A stretch of 64,000 nt of DNA, taken from NCBI RefSeq assembly GCF_037811135.1, contig NZ_CP149130.1, positions 2,104,501-2,168,500 on the forward strand. Reading direction: 5' to 3'. Under the pieces are notes generated by a model. It made no database searches, had not been told where the DNA came from, and saw only the letters and a program-made list of their open reading frames with translations. Source of the stretch: Aeromonas rivipollensis (GTDB lineage Bacteria; Pseudomonadota; Gammaproteobacteria; Enterobacterales; Aeromonadaceae). The number at the start of each line of letters is the position of its first letter. Position 1 is the first letter of the stretch. Position numbers and translations under genes: made by a program. Shown here piece after piece: positions 1-9,991 of this stretch.

Positions 1-1211
1 GCCATGGCCGGGACGCGCTTGATGGCGTACATCGGCATCAGGAACAGTATGGTGGCGATGATGGGGCCACCCAGGGATTCGATCATGCCGAGGATGGAGG
101 GGTTGATCACGGCCACGGCCCACAGGGTCAGGATGAAGAAGGCGATGATGAACAGCTCAATCTTCTTGTGGTTCGGCTCTTTGCCGGAGGAACGCATCTG
201 CTGCATCACCATGCCCTTCAGACCTTCACGGGCACCCAGGTAGTGGCCGAAGAAGGAGGAGACGATGGCGACGAAGGCAACCAGCGGACCGAAGTAGGAG
301 ATGATGGGGCTCGCATGCTGGTTGGCCAGGTAGGAGAGCACGGCAATGTTCTGGGACTTGGCTTCTGCCAGCTGGGCCGGAGTCAGGCTCATCACGCAGG
401 AGAAGACGAAGAACATCACGAAGCCCAGCAGTATGATGGCGGTGCGCTTGAGGATGGCGTCGGACTTGGCGACGGCGTTGTCACCGTGATCACGGCGCTG
501 GGCCAGGGCGAAGCTGGAGATGGCCGGGCTGTGGTTGAAGGAGAACACCAGCACCGGGATGGTCAGCCACAGGGTGGTGGCGAAATCCTTGGCGGAGGGC
601 ACCTGGGCCAGGGCGGCACCTGTCCAGTCCGGGATCAGGTAGAGGGAGATGCCCGCCAGGATGGCGATGAGGGGGTACACCAGGAACTCGGTGACCTTCA
701 GCATCAGCTTCTCACCGGCCAGCATGACCGACATCATGGCCATGATCAGCACTATGGAGAGCATCCAGCGCGGTGGCGCCGTCATCTGCAGCTGGTTGAC
801 CAGGAAGCTCTCGACGGTATTGGTGATGCCCACGCCGTAGATCAGCACTATGGGGTAGATGGCGAAGAAGTAGAGCAGGGTGATGAGTTTGCCCGCGCCC
901 ACGCCGAAATGCTCTTCCACCACTTCGGTGATATCCGCATTCGGCTTCTTGGAGGAGAGCACGAAGCGCGCCAGGCCGCGGTGGGCCAGGTAGGTCATGG
1001 GGCCAACCAGCAGCGCCATGACCACCAGTGGCCAGAAGCCACCCATGCCGGCGTTGATGGGCAGGAACAGGATGCCGGCGCCGACGGCGGTGCCGAACAG
1101 GCTGATAACCCAGGTGGTGTCTTGTTTGCTCCAACCGCGTGATTGGACCGAGCTGATCCCTTGCTCCTGTGCGGCTGCAACGTCCTGTGCGCCAGTGACA
1201 GTATTGGACAT
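1..1211 (-). CDS. sdaC: Serine transporter SdaC (partial, C-terminus cut by window edge)
   Basis: This inner-membrane permease probably carries L-serine in with protons; it belongs to the HAAAP (hydroxy/aromatic amino acid permease) family. About 403 residues are visible against roughly 429 in the E. coli protein, so only the end is missing. The N-terminal soluble stretch is followed by the first membrane segment with [13 protein letters not shown] near residues 39-51, a hallmark of SdaC/TdcC permeases. Later hydrophobic segments alternate with short loops, and [13 protein letters not shown] is also family-typical. The ATG at 1211 is the natural start. The AT-rich 190 bp before it must hold the promoter. 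A sister such as TdcC cannot be fully excluded, but SdaC fits best. Confidence 0.88.
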   Translation of the reverse strand, partial: MSNTVTGAQDVAAAQEQGISSVQSRGWSKQDTTWVISLFGTAVGAGILFLPINAGMGGFWPLVVMALLVGPMTYLAHRGLARFVLSSKKPNADITEVVEEHFGVGAGKLITLLYFFAIYPIVLIYGVGITNTVESFLVNQLQMTAPPRWMLSIVLIMAMMSVMLAGEKLMLKVTEFLVYPLIAILAGISLYLIPDWTGAALAQVPSAKDFATTLWLTIPVLVFSFNHSPAISSFALAQRRDHGDNAVAKSDAILKRTAIILLGFVMFFVFSCVMSLTPAQLAEAKSQNIAVLSYLANQHASPIISYFGPLVAFVAIVSSFFGHYLGAREGLKGMVMQQMRSSGKEPNHKKIELFIIAFFILTLWAVAVINPSILGMIESLGGPIIATILFLMPMYAIKRVPAM

Positions 1212-1402
1212 GTGTCTCACCCCGAATGTGTGGTTTTAATTAGTCGGCGCAAGAATACTTTTTTTTTAATCAAAAATGTTGATCAGATTCACCTTTACGA
1301 GGCTGAAACCCGCACTTTCTTATAGAAATGTGATCAAAAGAATAAATAATCAAAATTTATTTATCATATGCGGTGTTAGTTGAATGTTAAATGGATAGTT
1401 TT

Positions 1403-2005
1403 TCACCTTGCTAGGTTATCAATATGTTGTCCTGACAGGTGCTGGGCCAGTTGGCGGATCATGCTGGCGGTGGCCCCCCAGATGAAGGAGTGTTGCCAGG
1501 GGATCCAGTAGATGGTGTGGCGCTTGCCCGCTCTTGGGAGGGTCAGGGCTATGTGGTGGGCCGGATCCAGCACATGGCTGAGGGGCACCTCGAAGGCCTG
1601 CTCCACTTCGTCGGGGCTGAGGGCAAGCCGATAGTCGGGATCTATCATGGCCAGCACAGGCAGGACGTCATACAGGGAGATGGTGTTGAGCGGGGTGAGA
1701 CTGCCGATGACCCGGACCTGGGAGGCGGGGATCCCGAGCTCTTCGTGGGTCTCTCGCAGGGCCGTGTGGATCAGGCTCTCATCTTCCGGATCCTGACGCC
1801 CGCCGGGGAAGCTTATCTGCCCCGGGTGGTGGCGCAGGGTAGTGCTGCGGCGGGTCAGCAACAGATGCAGCCCCTGGGGGCGCTCCACCAGAGGGATCAG
1901 CACAGCCGCCGGTTTGAGCCCCGCCAGCATCAGGCGGTGGGCGGGGGCGGGGCGTTGCAACAGGAAGCGGGTCAGTAGCTCGGCGCGGTTCATCTCGATA
2001 TCCAT
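1403..2005 (-). CDS. nudL: NudL-type CoA pyrophosphatase (Nudix hydrolase)
   Basis: The predicted enzyme hydrolyses coenzyme A and its derivatives to 4'-phosphopantetheine and 3',5'-ADP. The signature upstream of the Nudix box, LLTRR...LRHHPGQISFPGG, is specific to the NudL/UPF0035 branch, and the box itself continues as RETHEELGI. The frame stays open up to an ATG at 2065, which would overlap the end of pabB by 17 bp. The ATG at 2005 (with AGGA five bases upstream) gives a 200-residue protein, close to the E. coli length; an ATG at 1993 is also possible. It follows pabB on the same strand, as nudL does in E. coli, so the two are probably co-transcribed. Confidence 0.85.
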   Translation of the reverse strand: MDIEMNRAELLTRFLLQRPAPAHRLMLAGLKPAAVLIPLVERPQGLHLLLTRRSTTLRHHPGQISFPGGRQDPEDESLIHTALRETHEELGIPASQVRVIGSLTPLNTISLYDVLPVLAMIDPDYRLALSPDEVEQAFEVPLSHVLDPAHHIALTLPRAGKRHTIYWIPWQHSFIWGATASMIRQLAQHLSGQHIDNLAR

Positions 2006-2048
2006 CTCGGTCCTGGTCTCCTCGGGGCTGGCTAAGGCTGTCACAGGC

Positions 2049-3425
2049 TCACTGGCGCAGGGCATCCAGCAGCGGCAGGATGCGGGCCACCTTGTCGTAG
2101 GTCTCCTGATATTCGGCGTCAGGGTCTGAGTCGGCGATGATGCCCCCTCCCGCCCAGCAATGGAGCCGGCCGGCTTCGGCTATCAGGGTGCGAATGCAGA
2201 TGCTGGTGTCCATCCGGCCATGCTGGCTCAGGTAGCCGATGCTGCCACAATAGGCGTTTCGCCGCACCGGCTCCAGCTCCTCGATGATCTCCATCGCCCG
2301 GATCTTGGGGGCACCCGTGATGGAGCCACCAGGGAAACAGGCCCGCAGCAGATCCACCCCCTGCCAGCGCGCATCCAGCTCACCGTGGATGGTGGAGACC
2401 AGGTGATGCACGGCGGGGAAAGACTCCACCGCAAACAGGCTCGGCACGCTGACGGAGCCCGGGCGGCTGACCCGGCCTATGTCGTTGCGCAGCAGATCCA
2501 CGATCATCAGGTTCTCCGATCTGTCCTTGTCGGCACTGGCGAGCGACTCGGCCACCTGTTTATCAATAGCGGGATCCGGATGACGGGGCCGGGTGCCCTT
2601 GATGGGTTTGGTCTCGATGTGGCGGCCATCGAGCAGCAGGAAGCGCTCGGGGGAGAGGCTCAAAATGGCGCTCTGTGGCAGCCGGACAAAGGCCGAGAAG
2701 GGGGCCTTGTTGGCGGCACTGAGGGCGAGATAGGCGGACCACTCGTCCCCGCCATAGGGGGCGCTGAAGCGCTGGGTCAGGTTGATCTGATAGCAATCCC
2801 CCGCCGCCAGATAGGCCTGGATGCGGGCGAACTTCTCGCCGTACTCGGCCCGGCTCATGTTGCTCTGCCACTCTCCCTGCAAGGCGAAGGGGGCGCTGGC
2901 CTGAGGGATTTGCGCCGCCAGCCACTGCAGTCGTCTGGCGAGCCCGGCCTCATTTCCCCAGAGCACCAGCTGCCAGCGACCGGTCGCAACCTCCCGTAGC
3001 AGTGCCCAGTCGTAGATCCCGACCGCCATGTCAGGTACCTGGATGTCCGCACTGGCCTGAGCGGGCAGACGCTCGAACCGCCGTCCCAGATCGTAGCCAA
3101 AGAGCCCCAGGGCGCCCCCGATGAAGGGCAGGTCATGTTCATCCTGCACCAGATCCCCCAGCAGGGCCTGCTGGGTGCGGGCGAGCAGAGTGAGGGGATC
3201 TTCTGCGTGCCGGGTCTGGCTGCCTGCGTGGCGCAGGCAGGTGCTGGCGCCCCGGGTCTCCAGGGTGGCGAGAGGGTCGGCACTGATGATGTCAAAGCGG
3301 TTGTCGGCGCCCGTTGGGCCTGCCGATTCCAGCAAGATGGCCCAGGCCTGGTGTTGCAAGCGGGCAAACAGGGCGTGAAGCGATGCTTGGGGGTCGAAAT
3401 GGTGGATATGCAGTCTTGGTTTCAT
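2049..3425 (-). CDS. pabB: Aminodeoxychorismate synthase component I
   Basis: PabB converts chorismate plus ammonia to 4-amino-4-deoxychorismate on the way to folate; the ammonia comes from the PabA glutaminase, which is not in this window. The 458-residue protein has the anthranilate synthase component I fold. PIKGTRPR carries the lysine (Lys276) that corresponds to the E. coli PabB active-site Lys274, which separates it from TrpE, where the residue is alanine. ENLMIVDLLRND, GSITGAPK and YCGSIGY are further conserved blocks. It heads a probable two-gene unit with nudL and diverges from the fumarase gene across about 210 bp. Confidence 0.93.
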   Translation of the reverse strand: MKPRLHIHHFDPQASLHALFARLQHQAWAILLESAGPTGADNRFDIISADPLATLETRGASTCLRHAGSQTRHAEDPLTLLARTQQALLGDLVQDEHDLPFIGGALGLFGYDLGRRFERLPAQASADIQVPDMAVGIYDWALLREVATGRWQLVLWGNEAGLARRLQWLAAQIPQASAPFALQGEWQSNMSRAEYGEKFARIQAYLAAGDCYQINLTQRFSAPYGGDEWSAYLALSAANKAPFSAFVRLPQSAILSLSPERFLLLDGRHIETKPIKGTRPRHPDPAIDKQVAESLASADKDRSENLMIVDLLRNDIGRVSRPGSVSVPSLFAVESFPAVHHLVSTIHGELDARWQGVDLLRACFPGGSITGAPKIRAMEIIEELEPVRRNAYCGSIGYLSQHGRMDTSICIRTLIAEAGRLHCWAGGGIIADSDPDAEYQETYDKVARILPLLDALRQ

Positions 3426-3634
3426 TTTTTGTTACACAGGCAACAGTTTGCACCCAGCTCCCTAGCCGGTTCGGGTGCTCAAGCGTATCATGGCCGCCGG
3501 CATTTTTAAGAAAAACACCGTTATAAAAACACGCCGTAGTCGCCGGCTCTGTGCGCATTCGCCGCCTGCCGAAGGCCCGGCTCATATGGAAGCCCTTGCT
3601 CGCGCAAGCGACGACAAGGACCAGTGAGGATGAT

Positions 3635-5158
3635 ATGAGCATCATTAGAAAACAGGACTTTATCGATTCCATTGCTGACGCCCTGCAGTACATCTCTTTC
3701 TACCACCCCCTCGATTTTGTCCATGCCGCCAAGGCTGCCTATGACCGCGAGATCAACCCGGCCGCCAAGGACGCCCTGGCCCAGATCCTGATCAACTCCC
3801 GCATGTCTGCCGAAGGGCATCGTCCCCTGTGTCAGGACACCGGCATCGTCACCTGCTTCGTCAAGATCGGTATGCAGGTGCAGTGGGACAGCGACATGAC
3901 GGTCCAGGAGATGGTGGATGAGGGCACCCGCCGTGCCTACACCAACCCGGACAACCCGCTGCGTGCCAGCGTGCTCGCCGATCCGGCCGGCAGCCGCAAG
4001 AACACCAAGGACAACGCCCCTGCCGTGGTGCACATCGACATGATCCCGGGGGACAAGGTGGAAGTGAGCATTGCGGCCAAGGGCGGCGGCTCCGAGAACA
4101 AGTCCAAGATGGTGATGCTCAACCCCTCCGACGACGTGGTCGAATGGGTGCTCAAAACAGTGCCGACCATGGGCGCCGGCTGGTGCCCGCCCGGCATGCT
4201 GGGGATCGGCATCGGCGGTACCGCCGAGAAGGCGGCCGTGCTCGCCAAGGAAGCCCTGATGGAGCACATCGACATTCAGGAGCTGATCGCCAGGGGCCCC
4301 GAGACCACAGAAGAGAAGCTGCGGGTCGAGCTCTATGACAAGGTCAACCGGCTGGGGATTGGTGCCCAGGGGCTGGGCGGCCTCACCACAGTGTTGGATG
4401 TGAAGGTCAAATCCGCTCCGACCCATGCCGCCTCCAAGCCGGTAGTGATGATCCCCAACTGCGCCGCCACCCGCCACGTTCACTTCGAACTCGATGGCTC
4501 TGGCCCCGCCGAATTGACCCCGCCGAAGCTGGAGGACTGGCCACAGATCACCCGTGAAGCGGGCGGCAACGTGCGCCGGGTCAATGTCGACGGCATCACC
4601 AAGGCCGAGCTCGCCAGCTGGAAGAGTGGCGACACAGTGCTGCTGTCCGGCAAGATCCTCACCGGCCGTGACGCCGCCCACAAGCGCATTGCCGACATGC
4701 TGAAAAATGGCGAAGGCTTGCCGGAAGGGGTCGACTTCACCAACCGCTTCATCTACTACGTCGGCCCGGTCGATGCGGTGCGTGACGAAGTGGTGGGCCC
4801 GGCTGGCCCCACCACCTCCACCCGGATGGACAAGTTCACCGACATGATGCTGGGTGAAACCGGCCTCATCGGCATGATAGGCAAGTCCGAGCGGGGTCCG
4901 AAAACCGTCGAGAGCATCAAGCAGCACCAGGCCGTCTATCTGATGGCCGTAGGGGGCGCGGCCTACCTGGTGGCCAAGGCCATCAAGAAGGCCCGTGTGG
5001 TGGCCTTCGCCGATCTGGGGATGGAGGCCATCTATGAGTTCGAGGTGGAAGACATGCCGGTGACAGTGGCGGTCGACTCCCAGGGCAACAACATCCATGA
5101 AACCGGCCCGGCCTACTGGTCTGCCAAAATCGCCGAGCTGGATACCAGGCTCGCCTGA
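3635..5158 (+). CDS. fumA: Class I fumarate hydratase, iron-sulfur type
   Basis: The enzyme interconverts fumarate and malate in the TCA cycle using a [4Fe-4S] cluster. The protein is 507 residues from the ATG at 3635, which has GTGAGGA just upstream; an earlier in-frame ATG at 3551 would add 28 unconserved residues. The likely cluster cysteines are Cys66 (PLCQDTG), Cys184 (WCPPG) and Cys276 (NCAATRH), with almost the same spacing as in E. coli FumA. GGGSENKSK and GLGGLTTVLDVKV also mark the family. E. coli has paralogues FumA and FumB; sequence alone does not say which role this gene plays, so the symbol is nominal. A strong hairpin follows at 5222-5244. Confidence 0.92.
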   Translation: MSIIRKQDFIDSIADALQYISFYHPLDFVHAAKAAYDREINPAAKDALAQILINSRMSAEGHRPLCQDTGIVTCFVKIGMQVQWDSDMTVQEMVDEGTRRAYTNPDNPLRASVLADPAGSRKNTKDNAPAVVHIDMIPGDKVEVSIAAKGGGSENKSKMVMLNPSDDVVEWVLKTVPTMGAGWCPPGMLGIGIGGTAEKAAVLAKEALMEHIDIQELIARGPETTEEKLRVELYDKVNRLGIGAQGLGGLTTVLDVKVKSAPTHAASKPVVMIPNCAATRHVHFELDGSGPAELTPPKLEDWPQITREAGGNVRRVNVDGITKAELASWKSGDTVLLSGKILTGRDAAHKRIADMLKNGEGLPEGVDFTNRFIYYVGPVDAVRDEVVGPAGPTTSTRMDKFTDMMLGETGLIGMIGKSERGPKTVESIKQHQAVYLMAVGGAAYLVAKAIKKARVVAFADLGMEAIYEFEVEDMPVTVAVDSQGNNIHETGPAYWSAKIAELDTRLA

Positions 5159-5221
5159 TCCTGTGCAAGCCCCTGGCGGGGCGCCGGGCAGATAGCAGCC
5201 ATCACACAGGCCATATGACAG

Positions 5222-5244
5222 AAGGCGACCTCAGGGTCGCCTTT
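5222..5244 (+). terminator. Rho-independent terminator after fumarase
   Basis: The inverted repeat AAGGCGACC/GGGTCGCCTT with a 3-base loop, flanked by A and T runs, sits 64 bp after the fumarase stop. It can also serve the convergent sulA gene. Confidence 0.8.
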
Positions 5245-5320
5245 CTCGTCTTCGTTGCCGCAGTGTCAGACTGACGCGCGGGGGCGGGGAAGCCTGCCAG
5301 CCGGGTCGGTGCGGCCTGTA

Positions 5321-5800
5321 TTAGTGGTTCAGGTAGACGTCCTGCCCACCGTAACAGAGTGGGCCACCCTGTGAGGGAGTAGGCTCGAAGAAGCGGGTCA
5401 GGACCCCTGCACGCTGCCCCAGGGTGCTGAGGCGGCTGCGATCCAGGGCAACCCGTTCGGGCAACCAGGTCAAGACGGCGGCACAATGGCCGTTGGCCAG
5501 GCTCTGCTCCAGCAGACGTTGCCAGTTCTTGATCTTGGGGCCGTGGACCACCAGTACCCGGGCGGGATTGATCCCCAGTGCCTGCAGCTGCTTGGCCACG
5601 GGCAGCCCTGGCGGGGCTATGAGCAAGATCCAGCCGCTGTCGCTTTGGCTCAGTCTTCCCAGCGCATCCAGCAGCGGGGCTTCATGGAGATCCATGGCCA
5701 GTCGATGCTCATGCTCCGCCTTGCCCTGATGGCGGGTGGGCCAGGTGGTGATCACACCGGCAGAGGAGGAGAGTGGGCGGTGACTCAGGGGCTGGCTCAT
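5321..5800 (-). CDS. sulA: SOS cell division inhibitor SulA
   Basis: SulA blocks FtsZ polymerisation during DNA damage so that cells do not divide before repair. The 159-residue protein resembles the RecA-like SulA/ImuA fold: SGWILLIAPPGLP lies mid-protein, followed by a central segment with KIKNWQRLLEQSL and LANGHCAAVLTWLPE, the FtsZ-binding region of the family. E. coli SulA is 169 residues. Divergence in the N-terminal 40 residues is usual. The start at 5800 lies 26 bp from a perfect LexA box, which makes SOS control nearly certain and supports the assignment. It is a single-gene unit converging on fumarase. Confidence 0.85.
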   Translation of the reverse strand: MSQPLSHRPLSSSAGVITTWPTRHQGKAEHEHRLAMDLHEAPLLDALGRLSQSDSGWILLIAPPGLPVAKQLQALGINPARVLVVHGPKIKNWQRLLEQSLANGHCAAVLTWLPERVALDRSRLSTLGQRAGVLTRFFEPTPSQGGPLCYGGQDVYLNH

Positions 5801-5826
5801 ATGTGTGTCCTGTATGAATAACCATG

Positions 5827-5842
5827 CTGTATGTGTATACAG
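5827..5842 (-). promoter_or_regulatory. LexA (SOS) box of sulA
   Basis: The 16-mer CTGTATGTGTATACAG is a perfect match to the gamma-proteobacterial LexA operator CTGT-N8-ACAG with an AT-alternating core. It lies 26 bp upstream of the sulA start codon, where it would cover the promoter. A second, imperfect match (CTGTATGAATAACCAT) starts at 5810. Confidence 0.9.
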
Positions 5843-6033
5843 TAGTTCTATCTCATGCCAGTGACAAGGCGTTTGTGATTAAAAATGTGAGCCGACTAAC
5901 AGGGTTTTTTAGTAACTATTTGAATTTAAATACTATTTATATTGATGGTGGGGCGGGTGTTTTTTAACCTGTAGACAAAGCGCGGGTCGGCGCTCATGGT
6001 TATACAGTATGTATGGCAAGAGGAGGGACCAAG

Positions 6034-6231
6034 ATGGATGTGAGCACCTTGCAACGGCTGGACGCCAATATTCTGCTCGGGATCATCAACGAGAAGCTGC
6101 GGCTGGAGTGCGATGGTCTGGAAGAGTTGCTAGCTTACTACGACATGACGGAGGATCAGCTGGCCACCCGCCTGCAGCAGATTGGTTATCACTACGACCC
6201 CATGAGTAACCAGTTCAAGGCCCATGGTTAA
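6034..6231 (+). CDS. Small DUF4250-type protein
   Basis: The 65-residue product begins at an ATG with an excellent AGGAGG seven bases upstream; an in-frame ATG at 6013 lacks such a site. The sequence (LQRLDANILLGIINEKLR, then DGLEELLAYYDMTEDQL, ending near YDPMSNQFK) matches my memory of the DUF4250 family of small cytoplasmic proteins of unknown function. It has no membrane segment and is predicted mostly helical. It diverges from sulA and has its own terminator. A lone half-site ACAGTA at 6004-6009 lies upstream, too little to call it SOS-regulated. Confidence 0.75.
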   Translation: MDVSTLQRLDANILLGIINEKLRLECDGLEELLAYYDMTEDQLATRLQQIGYHYDPMSNQFKAHG

Positions 6232-6240
6232 TTCAGCTCG

Positions 6241-6272
6241 GGAAGTTGCCCCAATTGGGGCAGCTTCCTTTT
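6241..6272 (+). terminator. Terminator after the DUF4250-type gene
   Basis: The stem GGAAG-TTGCCCC/GGGGCAG-CTTCC with an AATT loop ends in TTTT, 10 bp after the stop codon. The following 350 bp to glgP are AT-rich and carry no gene I can support; they should contain the glgP promoter. Confidence 0.8.
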
Positions 6273-6627
6273 ATTGCCGCGCTGATGCATCAAGCATTGA
6301 AAGCGATTTCATCGCCAGCCGAGTTGGTGCTTATTTTCACGTATTTTCAGCCGCTGGCAATCATTGAAAACCTATTCATGAATCCATCTTTTTGAATTTC
6401 ATTCAATGTTTTGATTTTTAAGGTTATTTTTATTTTGTTCAGGCAGGATATAGGAAAGGGTTTTCATGGTGAAACTGTCATTTTTATACGTTAAAGTGTG
6501 ACTCACGTTAACTTTTAAACCCCCGGCTTTAGCTAGTATGCCCACGCCGGAACATATTCTGAGATAACAACAGCGCCGGTCCCTCAAGGGGATAACATTT
6601 TTTATTTGTAACGAAGGAAAATGGTTT

Positions 6628-9102
6628 ATGGCTACCAAGAAGAAGACAGACCAGGATCTCCAACTGGATAAAGATCAGCTCAAGGCGAGTATCGTGCGTC
6701 ACCTGCGTTCTACCTTGGGTACAAGCGAACAGAAAGCCTCTCCCGAAGCATGGTGGAAAGCGACCGCTGCCGCCGTCAACGAACAGGTGTACGAGCGCCT
6801 GACCCGCACTCAGCAGACTCACTTCAAGAAAGATACTCGTGCGATTCACTATCTCTCTGCTGAATTCCTGATGGGGCGTTTGACCTCCAACAACCTGCAC
6901 AACCTCTCCCTGTACAAGATTTGCGAAGAGGCCCTGGGTGAACTCGGTCTGGAACTGACCGATCTGTGCGAACAAGAGCCTGACATGGCCCTTGGCAACG
7001 GCGGCCTGGGTCGTCTGGCCGCCTGCTTCATCGACTCCCTGGCCACCCTGAACTACCCGGCGGTGGGCTACGGCATCCATTACGAGCACGGCCTGTTCCG
7101 TCAGGAGATCCAGGATGGTCGCCAGATAGAGCGTCCGGACTCCTGGCGTGAATATGGCAACCCCTGGGAGATCTGCCGCCCCGAGTCGGTGCAGGAGATC
7201 CCGCTCTACGGCTACGTGGAAACCGTGTTTGGTGACAAGGGCGGCCTGAAGAAGGTGTGGCACGCCGGTCGCAAGATCAAAGGGGTGCCTTGGGACATCC
7301 CTGTGGTGGGCTTTGGCGGTCACACCGTCAACATACTGCGGCTGTGGGAATCCCGCGCCTCCGAGTTCTTTGACTGGGACGTGTTCAACGCCGGTGGTTA
7401 CGTCGACTCCCAGGCCGAGAAGGCCCAGGCCGAGACCATCTCCAAGGTGCTCTACCCGAACGACGAGACCGACGCAGGCAAAGAGCTGCGCCTGATCCAG
7501 CAATACTTCTTCTGTGCCTGCTCCATCAAGGACATCATGCGCCGCTACAAGCGGGTGCATGGTGCGGACTTCCGCAACTTTGCCGCGCAAATAGCCATCC
7601 AGCTCAACGATACCCACCCGACAGTGGCCATCCCCGAGCTGATGCGGGTGCTGGTGGACGAGGAAGATCTGCACTGGGATGCGGCCTGGGCCATCTGCTA
7701 CCAGGTCTTCTCCTACACCAACCACACCCTGCTGCCGGAAGCGCTGGAGAAGTGGTCCGTCAGCCTGTTCGAGAAGGTGCTGCCCCGTCATCTCGAGATC
7801 ATCTACGAGATCAACGCCCGCTTCCTGAACGAGCTGGTGGAGCCCAAGTGGCCGGGCAACGATGCCATCAAGGCCAAGCTCTCCATCATCGAAGAAGGGG
7901 ACGTGCGCAAGGTGCGCATGGGCAACCTGTGCGTCATCGGCTCCTCCAAGGTGAACGGCGTGGCCGAGATCCACTCCAAGCTGGTGAAAGAGGATCTCTT
8001 CCCCGAGTATGCCGAGCTGTGGCCCGAGAAGATGTGCAACGTCACCAACGGCGTGACCCCCCGTCGCTGGCTGCTGGCCTGCAACCCCGAGCTGGCTGCC
8101 CTCTACAACGAAGTGGTGGGCAAGGAGTGGCCGCTGCAGCTGGACAAGCTGCGCAGCGTGACCAAGTTTGCCGACGACAAGGCGTTCCAGCAGCAGTTCA
8201 TGACCATCAAGCGTCACAACAAGGAGAAGCTGGTCAAGGTCATCAAGGCGGAAACCGGCATCGATGTCTCGGCCGAGGCGATCTTCGACGTTCAGATCAA
8301 GCGTCTGCACGAGTACAAGCGCCAGCAGCTGAACCTCATTCACATCATGGCGCTCTACCGTCGTCTGCTGGCAAACCCGGACTATGACATGCATCCGCGC
8401 GTGTTCATCTTCGGCTCCAAGGCGGCGCCCGGTTACAAGCTGGCCAAGGACATCATCTACGCCATCAACAAGCTGGCGGAGCGGGTCAACAACGACGCCC
8501 GCATCCAGGGCAAGCTGAAAGTGGTGTTCATGCCGAACTACCGCGTCAGCCTGGCCGAGAAGCTGATCCCGGCGGCGGATGTCTCCGAGCAGATCTCCAC
8601 TGCAGGCTACGAAGCCTCAGGGACAGGCAACATGAAGATGGCACTGAACGGCGCCATCACCATCGGCACCCTGGACGGCGCCAACATCGAGATCGCGGAA
8701 GAGGCGGGGGCCGAGAACTGCGCCATCTTCGGTCTGAACGTGGACGAGGTGAAGTCCCTGAAGGCGCGCGGTTACAACCCGTACGACTTCTACTATGCCA
8801 ACTCCGAGCTCAAGGCGGTGCTGGACTGGTTCGATACCGACTACTTCACGCCGGGTCGCCCGGGGGAACTCGCCTCCATCAAGCGCTCCTTGCTGGAAGG
8901 GGGGGATCCCTACCTGACCCTGGCCGATTTCGCCTCCTACTCGGAAGCGCACAAGCTGATCGATACCTGGTATCGGGATCCGGCGCTGTGGGCGAAGAAG
9001 GCCATCATCAACTCGGCCACCATGGGCAAGTTCAACTCCGACCGCTCCATCCAGGACTACGTGGATCGGATCTGGAAATTGAAGAGCTGCAACGTCGGTT
9101 GA
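6628..9102 (+). CDS. glgP: Glycogen/maltodextrin phosphorylase
   Basis: This pyridoxal-phosphate enzyme releases glucose-1-phosphate from alpha-1,4-glucans. At 824 residues it has the normal family length. [12 protein letters not shown] near residue 130 and [15 protein letters not shown] around residue 670 are diagnostic; Lys670 is the PLP lysine. [19 protein letters not shown] and KRLHEYKRQ blocks are also present. GAAGGAAA precedes the ATG. It stands alone: no glgBXCA or malQ lies beside it, so glycogen (GlgP) versus maltodextrin (MalP) specificity cannot be decided from context, and the symbol is provisional. A strong bidirectional terminator follows. Confidence 0.9.
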   Translation: MATKKKTDQDLQLDKDQLKASIVRHLRSTLGTSEQKASPEAWWKATAAAVNEQVYERLTRTQQTHFKKDTRAIHYLSAEFLMGRLTSNNLHNLSLYKICEEALGELGLELTDLCEQEPDMALGNGGLGRLAACFIDSLATLNYPAVGYGIHYEHGLFRQEIQDGRQIERPDSWREYGNPWEICRPESVQEIPLYGYVETVFGDKGGLKKVWHAGRKIKGVPWDIPVVGFGGHTVNILRLWESRASEFFDWDVFNAGGYVDSQAEKAQAETISKVLYPNDETDAGKELRLIQQYFFCACSIKDIMRRYKRVHGADFRNFAAQIAIQLNDTHPTVAIPELMRVLVDEEDLHWDAAWAICYQVFSYTNHTLLPEALEKWSVSLFEKVLPRHLEIIYEINARFLNELVEPKWPGNDAIKAKLSIIEEGDVRKVRMGNLCVIGSSKVNGVAEIHSKLVKEDLFPEYAELWPEKMCNVTNGVTPRRWLLACNPELAALYNEVVGKEWPLQLDKLRSVTKFADDKAFQQQFMTIKRHNKEKLVKVIKAETGIDVSAEAIFDVQIKRLHEYKRQQLNLIHIMALYRRLLANPDYDMHPRVFIFGSKAAPGYKLAKDIIYAINKLAERVNNDARIQGKLKVVFMPNYRVSLAEKLIPAADVSEQISTAGYEASGTGNMKMALNGAITIGTLDGANIEIAEEAGAENCAIFGLNVDEVKSLKARGYNPYDFYYANSELKAVLDWFDTDYFTPGRPGELASIKRSLLEGGDPYLTLADFASYSEAHKLIDTWYRDPALWAKKAIINSATMGKFNSDRSIQDYVDRIWKLKSCNVG

Positions 9103-9116
9103 CCACACCCAGTATG

Positions 9117-9144
9117 AAAAAACCCCGCATCGCGGGGTTTTTTT
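9117..9144 (+). terminator. Bidirectional terminator after glycogen phosphorylase
   Basis: AAAACCCCGC/GCGGGGTTTT forms a stem with a 4-base loop and T and A runs on both sides. It serves glgP and the convergent cytochrome b-type gene. Confidence 0.9.
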
Positions 9145-9166
9145 ATCTCTTCTGGTCAAGGAGGCT

Positions 9167-9733
9167 TCAGCGCTTGTCGACGATCTCGGTGTCGGCCGGC
9201 ACACGCTTCCTGCCGGAGATCATGGCCCTGATCAGATCGCCCCGGGTCAGGCGATCGAGGACGATGACCGCCAGCACATGGATGAAGATGGCGATCTGCA
9301 GCGCCTTGGCAAAGAATTCGTGGAGCTTCTCCATGAGATCCTCATCAAACAGCTGCTCGTACCCCGTCATGATCCCGGTGACGGCTGTTCCCACCAGACA
9401 GGTCAACAGCAGCAGTATCATCAAGGCGCCCAGCGGATTGTGGCCGGCATGATAGGGGTGCTTGCCCTGCCAGCTGGCCTGCAGGTAGCGGCCCAGGCGG
9501 GCCGGGGTCGGAAACCACTGGGCAAACCTGGCGTAGTCGGAGCCGACAAATCCCCACAGGATGCGCAGCACCAGCAATCCGGCCAGGGCGTACCCGACAT
9601 AGCGGTGATTGCGTCTGCCCTCCTCCAGGATGAACAGGTTGAGCACGCACAGCAGGACGGTGGCCCAGTGAAACACCCTGATCAGGGGGTCCCATACCCT
9701 GATGGCCTTGCCGCTTTCCATCGCTTTCTCCAT
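9167..9733 (-). CDS. Cytochrome b-type membrane protein (di-haem, Ni/Fe-hydrogenase b-subunit family)
   Basis: The 188-residue protein opens with IRVWDPLIRVFHWATVLLCVLNLF, the first membrane helix with a haem-ligand histidine (FHW), as in prokaryotic cytochrome b561 and hydrogenase b-subunits. About four hydrophobic segments follow. Histidines in GHNPLGAL and in the last helix (IFIHVLAVIVLDR) could complete the haem ligands. It probably passes electrons between quinones and a periplasmic partner, but no cytochrome c or oxidoreductase gene sits beside it. The ATG at 9733 with AGAGGA upstream is preferred over an upstream start at 9937 whose extension is not family-like. Confidence 0.78.
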   Translation of the reverse strand: MEKAMESGKAIRVWDPLIRVFHWATVLLCVLNLFILEEGRRNHRYVGYALAGLLVLRILWGFVGSDYARFAQWFPTPARLGRYLQASWQGKHPYHAGHNPLGALMILLLLTCLVGTAVTGIMTGYEQLFDEDLMEKLHEFFAKALQIAIFIHVLAVIVLDRLTRGDLIRAMISGRKRVPADTEIVDKR

Positions 9734-9902
9734 GATTTTTTTCCTCTCGTTGTGATGTATCCCGGTTTTACATGCGCCTGTTGCAGGAGCGCCGTTGCCC
9801 GCATCATGGAGGCACTTTCTTAAGGCCGTGTTAATGACCTGAGGCGCGTCACAGGGGCAGGGCCAGTGGCAAGGAGAGGGAGAGAGGCTGGGGGAAGAAT
9901 AA

Positions 9903-9930
9903 ACAGAGCCCCGAGGGTGCGGGGCTCTGT
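9903..9930 (-). terminator. Terminator after the DASS symporter
   Basis: ACAGAGCCCC and GGGGCTCTGT form a 10-bp perfect stem around an 8-base loop, with TTTATT following on the minus strand. It lies about 60 bp past the symporter stop. The remaining spacer 9734-9902 shows nothing else. Confidence 0.75.
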
Positions 9931-9991
9931 TGTGCAACGGGTCTGGGGTGTGCGGCGGCTCAGGGGCTGGGCCCGTCAGCCTGGCCCGGGA

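Noticed and set aside
6004..6009. ACAGTA half-site before the DUF4250-type gene as a LexA box
   Set aside because: The partner half at the right spacing is GCTC, not CTGT, so it does not meet the LexA consensus.
6529..8394. A 621-codon minus-strand frame opposite glgP
   Set aside because: Antisense of a conserved enzyme; no ribosome site and no motif. The same applies to the long frames opposite fumarase, mdlA and mdlB.
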